From Humibacter sp049446075 (GTDB taxonomy: Bacteria; Actinomycetota; Actinomycetes; Actinomycetales; Microbacteriaceae), in assembly GCF_049446075.1 (NCBI RefSeq), contig NZ_JBMSEB010000001.1, positions 2,480,001 through 2,544,000 on the forward strand: 64,000 nt of DNA, given 5' to 3'. Of the stretch, positions 41,184 through 49,701 are shown one piece after another. Made by a program: the position numbers and the translations under genes. The notes beneath the pieces are model-generated. The model had not been told where the DNA came from. It saw only the letters and a list, made by a program, of their open reading frames with translations, and did no database searches. Numbering within the stretch: the stretch's first letter is position 1; each line of letters opens with the position of its first letter.

Positions 41184-43234
41184 CGCAGGAACGCGGCCGC
41201 CACCCCGGCGTCGACGGGGATGTGCAGACCGGTCGTGTGGTCGAGGTCGCTCGCGCACAGCACGTAGACGGCGTTGGCGACGTTCTCGGGCAGCACCTCG
41301 CGCCCCAGAAGCGTGCGCTGCGCGTAGTACTCGCCGAGCTTCTCCTCCGGCACGCCATAGACGGCGGCACGCTTGGCGCCCCAGCCACCGGCGAAGATGC
41401 CCGAGCCGCGCACGACGCCGTCCGGGTTGATGCCGTTGACCTTGATGCCGTGCTCGCCCAACTCGGCCGCGAGCAGCCGAACCTGGTGCGCCTGATCTGC
41501 CTTCGTCGCCGAGTACGCGATGTTGTTCGGGCCGGCGAACACGCTGTTCTTCGACGAGATGTAGACGATGTCGCCGCCGAGTCCCTGGTCGATCATGACC
41601 TTCGCCGCCGCACGGGAGACGAGGAATGACCCCTTCGCCATGACGTTGTGCTGCAGATCCCAGTCCGCGACCGTCGTCTCGAGCAGCGACTTCGACAGCG
41701 AGAGGCCCGCATTGTTGACCACGAGGTCGAGCCCGCCGAATGCCAGCATGGCCGCGTCGACAGCCGCCTGGACCGCAGCCTCGTCGGTGACGTCGGCCTG
41801 CACGCCCACCGCAACATCCGTCGATCCGATCTCGGCCGCCGCAGCGCTCGCCTTCCCGAGGTCGAGGTCGGCGATCACGACGCACGCGCCCTCCGCCGCC
41901 AGCCGCTCGGCCGTGGCCTTTCCGATGCCGGATGCCGCACCGGTCACCAGTGCGATTCGCGTGGCGAGCGGCTTCGGCTTGGGTCGGCGCTGCAGCTTGG
42001 CCTCCTCGAGCGCCCAATACTCGATGCGGAACTTCTCCGACTCGTCGATGGGAGCGTAGGAGGAGATGGCCTCGGCGCCGCGCATCACGTTGATGGCGTT
42101 GACGTAGAACTCGCCTGCCACACGCGCCGTCTGCTTGTCGGCCCCGTAGCTGAACATGCCTACGCCGGGAATGAGCACGATGGCCGGGTCGGCGCCGCGC
42201 ATCGCGGGCGGCTCCTCGCCCCTGGCACGGGCGGCCGCCGCGCCGCGCTCGTAGTACGCCGTGTTGTCCGCGCGGTACTCCTCGTGCAGCTCGCGCAGGC
42301 GGGCGATCGAGTCCTCGACGGAGGCATCGGCGGGCAGGTCGAGCACGAGAGGCTTCACCTTCGTGCGCAGGAAATGATCCGGGCAGCTCGTGCCGAGTGC
42401 GGCCAGTCGCGGATGCTCCGTGCTCGCGGTGAAATCGAGCACGGCGTCGCTGTCGGTGAAGTGCCCGACCACTGGGTGGTCCGTCGACGCCAGCCCACGC
42501 AGCACGGGCGCCAGCGCTGCCGCCTTCGCACGGCGCTCGGCCGGGGCAAGGGCCTCGTAACCGGGAAGGACGCCGCCGAACGGCTCGCCGCGTCCGTGCT
42601 CGGCGATGTAGGCAGCGGCGGTTTCGATGATCCAGAGCGAGTTCGCCTCTGCCTCCTCGGACGTGGCTCCCCACGCGGTGATGCCGTGCCCGCCGAGGAT
42701 GCAGCCGATCGCATCCGGGTTGCCGCGCTTCACCGCCGCGATGTCCAGCCCGAGCTGGAAGCCGGGGCGGCGCCACGGGACCCACACGACGCGGCCGCCG
42801 AAGGCATCCTGCGTGAGGCGCTCTCCATCGGCCGCCGTGGCGAAGGCGATGCCGGAGTCCGGATGCAGGTGGTCGACGTGTGCGGCATCCACCAGCGCGT
42901 GCATGGCCGTGTCGATCGACGGCGCAGCGCCTCCCTTGCCGTGCAGGCAGTAGTCGAAGGCCGCCACCATGTCGTCTTCGCGGTCTTCGCCTGGGTAGAC
43001 GCCGGTCAGTGCACGAAGGCGGTCGAGCCGAAGTACCGCCAGGCCCTTCTCGGTCAGCGTTCCCAGGTCTCCGCCCGACCCCTTCACCCACAGCAGCTCG
43101 ACCTCTGCGCCCGTGACCGGGTCGGTCTCCGCACCCTTGGCGGACGTGTTGCCGCCCGCGTAGTTGGTGTTGCGCGGGTCTGCGCCGAGCCGGTTGCTCC
43201 GGGCGATGAGGTCGGCGACGGCTTGGTTGGTCAT
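41180..43234 (-). CDS. rhaEW: Bifunctional rhamnulose-1-phosphate aldolase / short-chain dehydrogenase (RhaEW type)
   Basis: A 684-residue fusion. The N-terminal class-II aldolase domain (about 1-400) has HVDHLHPDSG and GGHGITAWG with zinc-binding His residues and cleaves rhamnulose-1-phosphate to DHAP and L-lactaldehyde. The C-terminal SDR domain (about 425-680) has TGAASGIGKATAERL, NNAGLSLS, SSKNS and YSATKADQ (the YxxxK motif) and should oxidise lactaldehyde. This avoids release of lactaldehyde and matches RhaEW of Bacillus. The ATG has GGAGAAGAAC before it. Confidence 0.9.
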   Translation of the reverse strand: MTNQAVADLIARSNRLGADPRNTNYAGGNTSAKGAETDPVTGAEVELLWVKGSGGDLGTLTEKGLAVLRLDRLRALTGVYPGEDREDDMVAAFDYCLHGKGGAAPSIDTAMHALVDAAHVDHLHPDSGIAFATAADGERLTQDAFGGRVVWVPWRRPGFQLGLDIAAVKRGNPDAIGCILGGHGITAWGATSEEAEANSLWIIETAAAYIAEHGRGEPFGGVLPGYEALAPAERRAKAAALAPVLRGLASTDHPVVGHFTDSDAVLDFTASTEHPRLAALGTSCPDHFLRTKVKPLVLDLPADASVEDSIARLRELHEEYRADNTAYYERGAAAARARGEEPPAMRGADPAIVLIPGVGMFSYGADKQTARVAGEFYVNAINVMRGAEAISSYAPIDESEKFRIEYWALEEAKLQRRPKPKPLATRIALVTGAASGIGKATAERLAAEGACVVIADLDLGKASAAAAEIGSTDVAVGVQADVTDEAAVQAAVDAAMLAFGGLDLVVNNAGLSLSKSLLETTVADWDLQHNVMAKGSFLVSRAAAKVMIDQGLGGDIVYISSKNSVFAGPNNIAYSATKADQAHQVRLLAAELGEHGIKVNGINPDGVVRGSGIFAGGWGAKRAAVYGVPEEKLGEYYAQRTLLGREVLPENVANAVYVLCASDLDHTTGLHIPVDAGVAAAFLR

Positions 43235-43300
43235 GTTCTTCTCCAGAAGCGGGATTCGAGTTGCGGCTGGGCGCGCTCAGACGGGTGCTGTCGAGCCGGG

Positions 43301-44227
43301 TCAGCGAGGCCGCGCGAGTGCGTTGATGCGCTCGGCGAAGCGGTCGAGTGAAGCGGATGCCGCTGCCTCGGAAGGGCGATTGAGGTGGCCGTGCTGCGTT
43401 CCCGGCTCTGTCGAGGCGTCGACCTCGACGCCTGCAGAGCGCAAGGATGCCGCGAACGCCTCCCCGGAGACGCGCAGCTCGTCGACCTCGTCGTTGATCA
43501 TGATGGTCGGAGGGAATGACCGCAGTTGTTCGACGCCTGCCAGACCGGGCACCGCGTAAACCGGGAGGTCCTCGCCGGGTGCGGCATCCAGGGGCGCGCC
43601 GAGGTAGTTCTGGTACATGCGAGCGACGGCCGCTGCGAAGAACTTGTTCGCCTCCGGCTTTGCATCCAGCGCTGCGCGCAACTCTGCATCCGGCTGCCGC
43701 TGCACAGCCAGCAGCGTCGGGTAGGCGAGCACGACGAGGGCGGGAACCGTTCCACCTTTGTGCACCAGCCGCAGCGCCGTACCGGTGGCGATATTGCCAC
43801 CCGCACTCGCGCCGCCCAGCGCCCATGGACCGTCGGCAAGCCCGGATTCCACCGCCCAACGGAACGCGTGTACTGCTTCATCCACCGGCACCGGGTAGTG
43901 CACGCCCTCAGCCGCAGCGGCAGGCACGTCGCCGTTCGCTGGAGCTGTGGGGTCCTGAAGTGTCGGGGCCAGCCGGTAATCCACCGACACCACGCTGATG
44001 CCGCGGCGCGCGAACTCGGTCGACACCCAGTCGCCCTCCGGCATGTCGAGGCTGCCGCCGTGGAAGCCGCCGCCGTGCAACCACACGAGGCCGGGACCGA
44101 TGGGTCGCGCTGCCCGGTAGATGCGAAGCCGCAGCGGACCGTGCGGGCCTTCGAGCGCCCGATCCTCGACGGCCGGGTCGGATGCGAGGGCATCCCCGCC
44201 CTGCACACTCGCGGACATCGAACTCAC
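43301..44227 (-). CDS. Alpha/beta-hydrolase fold-3 esterase within the rhamnose operon
   Basis: A 308-residue hormone-sensitive-lipase-type esterase. The oxyanion motif is WLHGGGFHGGS, the nucleophile Ser is in GGASAGGN, the Asp in INDEVDELR and the His in TQHGHLNR. No signal peptide. The GTG start at 44227 overlaps the rhaI stop by four bases (GTGA); ATG 44218 has better ribosome-site spacing and may be used instead. Its place between rhaI and rhaEW suggests removal of acetyl or other ester groups from rhamnose derivatives; the substrate is unknown. Confidence 0.8.
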   Translation of the reverse strand: MSSMSASVQGGDALASDPAVEDRALEGPHGPLRLRIYRAARPIGPGLVWLHGGGFHGGSLDMPEGDWVSTEFARRGISVVSVDYRLAPTLQDPTAPANGDVPAAAAEGVHYPVPVDEAVHAFRWAVESGLADGPWALGGASAGGNIATGTALRLVHKGGTVPALVVLAYPTLLAVQRQPDAELRAALDAKPEANKFFAAAVARMYQNYLGAPLDAAPGEDLPVYAVPGLAGVEQLRSFPPTIMINDEVDELRVSGEAFAASLRSAGVEVDASTEPGTQHGHLNRPSEAAASASLDRFAERINALARPR

Positions 44228-45387
44228 GCTCCCCATCCCGCCTGGGTTCCCCCGACCCGCTCCTCCTCGATGCGTTCCTGGTATCCGGATGCCGCGTACG
44301 CCGCCATCGGGTCGGCAGGAAGTCCGCGGGACTCCCGCCACTCGGCCAGTGCGGGGCGCACATCCGTGTAGAAGGCATCCATCACGATGCCGTTCGCCCC
44401 GAGCACGTCGCCGGCGTTCTGGGCAGCGGTGAGCGCGGCCCTGTCGACCAGCAGCGCCCTTGCGGTCATCTCCTGCACGTTGAGCACCGACCTGATCTGA
44501 CCGGGAACCTTCTTCTCGATGTTGTGGCACTGGTCGAGCATGAATGCCACGTCCGGGTTGGCGTAGCCACCGCCGCGGATCACCTCGAGGAGGATGCGGA
44601 ACAGCTGGAACGGATCCGCCGCCCCGACGATGAGGTCGTCGTCGGCGTAGAAGCGAGAGTTGAAGTCGAAGGACCCGAGCTTTCCGAGCCGCAGCAGCTG
44701 CATGACGATGAACTCGATGTTGGTGCCGGGCGCGTGATGGCCCGTGTCAAGGCAGACGACCGCGCGGTCGCCCAGCGCACTCACCTGGGCGTACGAGGTG
44801 CCCCAGTCGGGAACATCCGTGTGGTAGAACGCGGGCTCGAAGAACTTGTACTCGAGAACCAGCCGCTGCCCTTCGCCGATTCGCTCGTAGATCTTCGACA
44901 GCGAGTCGTGCAGGCGGTCCTGACGTGCCCGCATGTCGTCCTGCCCCGGGTAGTTCGTGCCGTCGGCCAGCCAGATCTTGAGGTCGCGGCTGCCCGTCTC
45001 GTTCATGATGTCGATGCACTCGAAGTGGTGATCGATCGCCTTCTGCCTGATCGCCGGGTCGGAGTGCGTGACCGAGCCGAGCTTGTAGTCGTCGTCCTGG
45101 AACGTGTTCGAGTTGACCGTGCCGAGCGTTACGCCGTTGTCTTCGGCGTGCTTCTTCAGATCCGCGTACGACGGCACCTTGTCCCAGGGGATGTGGAGCG
45201 CCACGGAGGGCGCCAGGCCGGTATGCTTGTGCACCTGTGCGGCATCCGAGATCTTCTCGAACGGGTCGCGCGGTGTGCCAGGCGAGCCGAAGACCTTGAA
45301 CCGGGTGCCGGAGTTGCCGAACGCCCAGCTGGGCAGTTCGATTGCCTGGCGGGCGAGGAGGTCGAGAGTCTCTGACGCGAGGGTCAT
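44224..45387 (-). CDS. rhaI: L-rhamnose isomerase (Pseudomonas-type RhaI)
   Basis: A 387-residue TIM-barrel isomerase converting L-rhamnose to L-rhamnulose, of the RhaI type rather than the E. coli RhaA type. Blocks with metal-binding residues are VLEYKFFEPAFYHTDVPDWG, VCLDTGHHAPGTNIEF and SFDFNSRFYADDDLIVG. ATG 45387 lies 48 bases after the rhaM stop, with a palindrome between them. It is coupled to the esterase gene by a four-base overlap. Confidence 0.92.
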   Translation of the reverse strand: MTLASETLDLLARQAIELPSWAFGNSGTRFKVFGSPGTPRDPFEKISDAAQVHKHTGLAPSVALHIPWDKVPSYADLKKHAEDNGVTLGTVNSNTFQDDDYKLGSVTHSDPAIRQKAIDHHFECIDIMNETGSRDLKIWLADGTNYPGQDDMRARQDRLHDSLSKIYERIGEGQRLVLEYKFFEPAFYHTDVPDWGTSYAQVSALGDRAVVCLDTGHHAPGTNIEFIVMQLLRLGKLGSFDFNSRFYADDDLIVGAADPFQLFRILLEVIRGGGYANPDVAFMLDQCHNIEKKVPGQIRSVLNVQEMTARALLVDRAALTAAQNAGDVLGANGIVMDAFYTDVRPALAEWRESRGLPADPMAAYAASGYQERIEEERVGGTQAGWGA

Positions 45388-45411
45388 GCTGATGTTGCCT
45401 TTCTTGCGGTG

Positions 45412-45427
45412 CCCACGACGTCGTGGG
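45412..45427. repeat. 16-bp palindrome between rhaM and rhaI
   Basis: CCCACGACGTCGTGGG is a perfect palindrome in the 48-base intercistronic gap; as RNA it would form a short hairpin. It could limit degradation or be an unrelated protein site. Confidence 0.4.
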
Positions 45428-45435
45428 TCGTCGTG

Positions 45436-45807
45436 CTATTTCGAAGTCGTGTTCGTCGGTTGCTCTTGTGCGGTCAGTAGGTCTTCGAGGTTGAACACCT
45501 CGGTCAGGCGCTCGGATGCCTGATCCGCGCGCCCCTCGAGTGCGACGAAGAAGCGCGCCATGTCCGCCTCCCAGCGAGCCGCCACCGGTGACTCGGCGAG
45601 GTAGCGCTCGCTCGCCTCGATGTCGTCCGTTTCGAAGTATCCGACGAGTTCACCGTCATCGGCGAGGAACAGCGAGTAATTGCGCCTTCCGGATGCCTCT
45701 ATCTCGCGCAGCATCTCGGGCCACACGGTTGCATGCCGGCTGCGGTACTCGTCGAGCAGCTCCGGCCGCACCTTGAGGCGGAAGCACACACGGTGCGTCG
45801 ACGTCAT
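45436..45807 (-). CDS. rhaM: L-rhamnose mutarotase
   Basis: A 123-residue protein, dimeric alpha/beta-barrel family, interconverting alpha- and beta-L-rhamnopyranose. Family blocks are RVCFRLKVRPELLDEYRSRHATVWPEM and RNYSLFLADDGELVGYFE. It has about 15 more C-terminal residues than the E. coli protein. First gene of the operon rhaM-rhaI-esterase-rhaEW-rhaB, with operators in the upstream gap. Confidence 0.92.
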   Translation of the reverse strand: MTSTHRVCFRLKVRPELLDEYRSRHATVWPEMLREIEASGRRNYSLFLADDGELVGYFETDDIEASERYLAESPVAARWEADMARFFVALEGRADQASERLTEVFNLEDLLTAQEQPTNTTSK

Positions 45808-45827
45808 CGGCAGTCCCTTTCGTACCG

Positions 45828-45841
45828 TTGAATCGTTTCAT
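45828..45841. promoter_or_regulatory. LacI-type operator, class B (rhamnose operon)
   Basis: TTGAATCGTTTCAT, 20 bases before the rhaM start codon. It is close to TTGAAACGCTTCAA at 49574 in front of the rhamnosidase gene. The gap 45808-46102 contains this site, the class A site below and no gene. Confidence 0.55.
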
Positions 45842-45874
45842 AAACACGCTATGCTCGCAAGCGAATCACGCGTC

Positions 45875-45888
45875 GGAAAGCGTTATCC
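45875..45888. promoter_or_regulatory. LacI-type operator, class A (rha / lacI divergent gap)
   Basis: GGAAAGCGTTATCC, nearly the same as 29593. On the plus strand it overlaps TATCCT (45884-45889), a possible -10 box of the lacI gene at 46103, so it may serve for autoregulation. Confidence 0.55.
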
Positions 45889-46102
45889 TTCAGGCGAGCC
45901 CAGGCGGCGCCTAGTCGATTCGCTTTACGCAAAGGGCCAAGCGGTTGTGGGACTGGCAACACGTTGCCGTTGTCGGCAGCGCGAGAGCGCGATGCAACGC
46001 CGCCGGCTTCCCATCGCGTGAGATGATTCGTTTCACCCACGAGCGTGGCGCACCGCCGGAGGACTGGAGGCGCGCAGCGCCTGGCGCATCAGGAGGGTTT
46101 CC

Positions 46103-47104
46103 ATGGTCAGTGTGCGCGACGTCGCCATCGCGGCCGGCGTCTCTGTCGGCACCGTCTCGAACGTCCTCAACCGGCCGGATCGAGTCGCCGCGGCCACGGT
46201 CGAGCGTGTGAACGCGGCGATCGCAGAGCTCGGCTTCGTGCGCAACGACGCGGCACGGCAGCTGCGCGCGGGACGCAGCAGGAGCATCGGACTCATCGTG
46301 CTCGACGTGGGCAACCCGTTCTTCACGGATGTCGCACGGGGTGCAGAGCAACGCGCCGCAGAAGACGGCTTCTCCGTGCTCCTGGGCAACAGCGATGAAT
46401 CGTCGTTGCGCGAGAGCGGATACCTCGACCTGTTCGAGGAGCAGAGGGTGCACGGTGTGCTGATCAGCCCGGTGACCGACGACCTCCCGAGGTTGCGGAA
46501 GACGAGAGATCGCGGCATCCCCGTCGTGCTCGTCGACCGGGAGGCCGCTGACCGGAGCTTCTCGTCGGTCGCCGTCGACGACGTGGCGGGCGGCCGCACC
46601 GCAATGGAGCACTTGATCGAGACCGGTCGACGACGGATCGCCTTCGTCGGCGGTCCTTCATCCATCAGGCAGGTGGCCGACCGCCTCTCCGGCGCGCGAA
46701 TCGCTGCATCCGAACGAGCAGGGGTTGCCCTCGAGTACGTCCCGACGTCGTCGCTCACCGTTCGGGCCGGGGCCGAGGCTGCCGCGGAACTGATGTCGCG
46801 GGATCCGGCAAGCCGTCCGGACGCGATTCTGGCCGCGAACGACCTGGTCTCGATCGGGGCGCTTCAGGCGGCGATCGCTGCCGGGAGGCGGCCGCCAGAG
46901 GACCTGGCCATCATCGGGTACGACGACATCGACTTCGCGGCTGCCGCTACCGTGCCGTTGAGCTCGATGCGGCAGCCTGCGGCCCTCATCGGTCACACTG
47001 CACTCGAGCTGCTGCTCGGCGAGGCCGAGCAGGGCGAAGGCTTCGAGCCGAAGCAGATCGTGTATCAACCCGAGCTCGTCGTTCGACAGTCGACGGCTGG
47101 TTGA
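46103..47104 (+). CDS. LacI-family repressor beside the rhamnose operon
   Basis: A 333-residue regulator. Its N-terminal helix-turn-helix is VRDVAIAAGVSVGTVSNVLNRP and its periplasmic-binding-like core includes SIGLIVLDVGNPFFTDVARG and DAILAANDLVSIGAL. AGGAGG lies seven bases before the ATG. It is divergent from rhaM and convergent with the GH78 gene, so rhamnose, rhamnulose or a rhamno-oligomer is the likely effector. Which of the two operator types it binds is not known. Confidence 0.9.
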   Translation: MVSVRDVAIAAGVSVGTVSNVLNRPDRVAAATVERVNAAIAELGFVRNDAARQLRAGRSRSIGLIVLDVGNPFFTDVARGAEQRAAEDGFSVLLGNSDESSLRESGYLDLFEEQRVHGVLISPVTDDLPRLRKTRDRGIPVVLVDREAADRSFSSVAVDDVAGGRTAMEHLIETGRRRIAFVGGPSSIRQVADRLSGARIAASERAGVALEYVPTSSLTVRAGAEAAAELMSRDPASRPDAILAANDLVSIGALQAAIAAGRRPPEDLAIIGYDDIDFAAAATVPLSSMRQPAALIGHTALELLLGEAEQGEGFEPKQIVYQPELVVRQSTAG

Positions 47105-47240
47105 TGTTCGGCGCCGCGTCTGCGCCCGTAACCGTTGCCGAAGATCCGTGGAGGTTCCGTGGAGCACCATGAGCTGGCGACCCCTTCGCTCGCACGTCGA
47201 CGTCAAGGAGCGGTTGCCTGATGCAGCTCGACCCGCGTCG

Positions 47241-49508
47241 TCAGGCGGCCGGTAGTGCCACCTTCGTCGCCGTTCGTCCACCGCTGAGCGCCTGATCCTC
47301 GGCGCCAGGCAGTCGTAGGACGCCGTCCACGCCGTCCGGCAGCTCCGCCTCGACCGTGAGTTCGCCGTCGTTCACCTTCCACCGCACCGACACCCGGCCG
47401 TGCGGGGTCTCCAGGGCGGTGTCCGCGTGCGTCAGTCCGCCGCCTGGCTGAGGTGCGACGAGAACGGATGCGTACCCAGGCTCGAGCGGTGCGATTCCGC
47501 CGACGACGCGGTGCATCCAATCCGCCACGGCGCCGAGCGCGTAGTGGTTGAAGCTCGTCATCTGACCCGGGTTGATCGTGCCGTCGGGCAGCATGGAGTC
47601 CCAACGCTCCCACACGGTGGTCGCACCCATGGTGACCGGGTAGAGCCACGAGGGACATTCCCGCTCGAGCAGCAGGCGGTACGCGGCGTCCACGTGTCCG
47701 GTCTTGGTGAGAGCATCCGTGATGAACGGCGTGCCCGCGAAGCCGGTCGAGACGCGATACCCGGCCTCCTCGGCGAGCTGCGCGAGTCGGCGGCCTGCGA
47801 ACTGCTCGTGCTCTGGACTGAGCAGCCCGAACACGATGGCGAGCGAGTAGACGGTGGTGCAGTCGCTCTTCACCGTGCCGTCGGCATCCACGTAGTTGGC
47901 ATTGAACGCCCGGCAGAGTTCCGTCGCGATGGCGTCGAATTCGGCCTGCTCGTCGGCGAGTCCCAGCAGCTCGGCGACGTCGGCGACGATGCGTGCCGAG
48001 CGGTAGATGGAGGCCGTTGCGACCACGCCTTTGTCGGCCTTGGCGAGCGCGGGGTCGTCCGGCGGAGCATCCGGGTCGAGCCAGTCTCCGAATTGGAAGC
48101 TGGTGTCCCAAACTCCGGAAGGCGAGAGCAGACCTTGCACGTGCCGAACGTGCGAGGCCATGGAGCCGAACTGGCGCCGTAGAACGTCGGTGTCGCCATA
48201 CGCCTGGTACAGGGTCCACGGCACCCAGACCGCGGCATCGCTCCAGATCGCGGTCGAGTCGATGGGCCTGCCGAGATCGCTCGAGCCCTCGCTATCGATG
48301 TACTTCAAGACGTCGGGAACGACGAACCCGACGATGCCGTCGTGATGCTGCTGCTCCAGGTCGAGGTCGACGAGCCAGTCGGATAGGAACGAGTCGACGT
48401 CGAACAGGAACGCGGCAGTGGGGGCGAAGGCAGCGATGTCGCCGGTCCAGCCGAGTCTCTCGTCGCGCTGCGGGCAATCCGTCGGCACGTCGACGAAGTT
48501 CCCTCGCATGCCCCACACGACGTTCTCGTGGAACCGGTTGAGCAGGGGGTCCGACGTCGTCATGGTGCCGATGCGCGTCAGCTCGGACCCGATGACGACG
48601 GCCGTCGCGGCAGCAGGGTCGAACTCACCTGGCCAGCCGCTGATCTCCGCATAACGGAAGCCGTGGAACGTGAACGTCGGTTCGAACTCGTCGTCGCCGC
48701 CGCTCAGGATGAAGCGGTCCGTGGCCTTCGCGGTGCGCAGCGGTCGCGTGCCGAGCTCGCGGTACTCCAGAACCTCCGCGTGCCGCACTGTGATCTCGGT
48801 TCCGGCGGGCCCTTGTACTCGGATCCGCAGCCATCCCACGAGGTTCTGTCCGAAGTCGAGGAGTGTCTTGCCCGTCGGGGACGTGATCACCTCGGACACC
48901 GGAAGGGTGTTCCACCGTGTGACGCGCGAACCGATGTATGGGGCGAGTGTGCCCGTGTCGAACTCGACGGTGTGCACGCCACGCCACTGCTCGGAAGAGA
49001 AGCCGGGAAGCAGCCAGGCGTCGTCGATTCGGCGCGCATCGATCGTCTCGCCGTCGTAGAGGTCGTCGGCAAGGATGGCACTCGGCCCGCTCTTCCAGTC
49101 GTCGTCGGTGCCCACGAGTTGGCGAGAGCCGTCGGCGAACTCGATCTCGAGCTGGGCGAAAGCCGCCAGTTCCGGGCCGTAGAACGAGCTCTTGCCCGTC
49201 CAGCCCAGGCGGCCGCCGAACCAGCCTTTGCCGAGAGCGAGTCCGAGAACGCTGCGCTCATCCAACAGGTCGGTCACGTCGTACGTGGCGTAGCGCAGGC
49301 GCCACTCGTAGCTGCTCCACCCGGGGGTCAGCACGTCGTCCGAGACCGGGTTGCCGTTCAGCCACGCCTCCACGATCCCGTGAGCGGTCAGGCTGAGGGT
49401 GGCGCGGGCGACGGCGCCATGCCCTTTCTCGAGCTCGAACTCGCCGCGCAACAGCGGCGCAGAATCGAACGAGGAGTCCGGGGCGATCATCTTGGCATGC
49501 CACGTCAT
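47241..49508 (-). CDS. GH78 alpha-L-rhamnosidase
   Basis: A 755-residue cytoplasmic enzyme releasing terminal L-rhamnose. N-terminal beta-sandwich domains (GEFELEKGHG...VEAWLNGNPV, then TLLDFGQNLVGWLRIRV) precede the (alpha/alpha)6 barrel, with the GH78 signature DCPQRDERLGWTGD that holds the general acid, and WERWDSMLPDG and SFNHYALGAVADWM further on. It lacks the extra N-terminal domain of the largest family members. Upstream are tandem class B operators. It supplies rhamnose to the rha operon. Confidence 0.92.
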   Translation of the reverse strand: MTWHAKMIAPDSSFDSAPLLRGEFELEKGHGAVARATLSLTAHGIVEAWLNGNPVSDDVLTPGWSSYEWRLRYATYDVTDLLDERSVLGLALGKGWFGGRLGWTGKSSFYGPELAAFAQLEIEFADGSRQLVGTDDDWKSGPSAILADDLYDGETIDARRIDDAWLLPGFSSEQWRGVHTVEFDTGTLAPYIGSRVTRWNTLPVSEVITSPTGKTLLDFGQNLVGWLRIRVQGPAGTEITVRHAEVLEYRELGTRPLRTAKATDRFILSGGDDEFEPTFTFHGFRYAEISGWPGEFDPAAATAVVIGSELTRIGTMTTSDPLLNRFHENVVWGMRGNFVDVPTDCPQRDERLGWTGDIAAFAPTAAFLFDVDSFLSDWLVDLDLEQQHHDGIVGFVVPDVLKYIDSEGSSDLGRPIDSTAIWSDAAVWVPWTLYQAYGDTDVLRRQFGSMASHVRHVQGLLSPSGVWDTSFQFGDWLDPDAPPDDPALAKADKGVVATASIYRSARIVADVAELLGLADEQAEFDAIATELCRAFNANYVDADGTVKSDCTTVYSLAIVFGLLSPEHEQFAGRRLAQLAEEAGYRVSTGFAGTPFITDALTKTGHVDAAYRLLLERECPSWLYPVTMGATTVWERWDSMLPDGTINPGQMTSFNHYALGAVADWMHRVVGGIAPLEPGYASVLVAPQPGGGLTHADTALETPHGRVSVRWKVNDGELTVEAELPDGVDGVLRLPGAEDQALSGGRTATKVALPAA

Positions 49509-49573
49509 TGTGTCTTCGCTCTCTGAGTACTACGAATCGCGGCCACGGATCCGCGGCTGCGAATGGGTACGAA

Positions 49574-49601
49574 TTGAAACGCTTCAATCGAAGCGTCTCA
49601 A
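49574..49601. promoter_or_regulatory. Two adjacent LacI-type operators, class B (rhamnosidase promoter)
   Basis: TTGAAACGCTTCAA (49574-49587) is followed without a gap by TCGAAGCGTCTCAA (49588-49601), the same palindrome with two changes. They lie 66 bases upstream of the GH78 start codon. Confidence 0.65.
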
Positions 49602-49701
49602 CCGAACGTAGAAGGTGTCCCCTGACCTGTCAAGAACGAAACGGCGGCCTAAACGACCGTCTGTTGTGACGATTCAATGCGTGAATCACGCCGCCCAGGC
49701 A

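Noticed and set aside
41184..43859. A 1381-residue open frame on the minus strand that extends rhaB upstream
   Set aside because: Beyond 41183 its translation is Arg/Gly-rich and lies in a different frame over rhaEW and the esterase gene, which match known families. Only the rhaB part is real.
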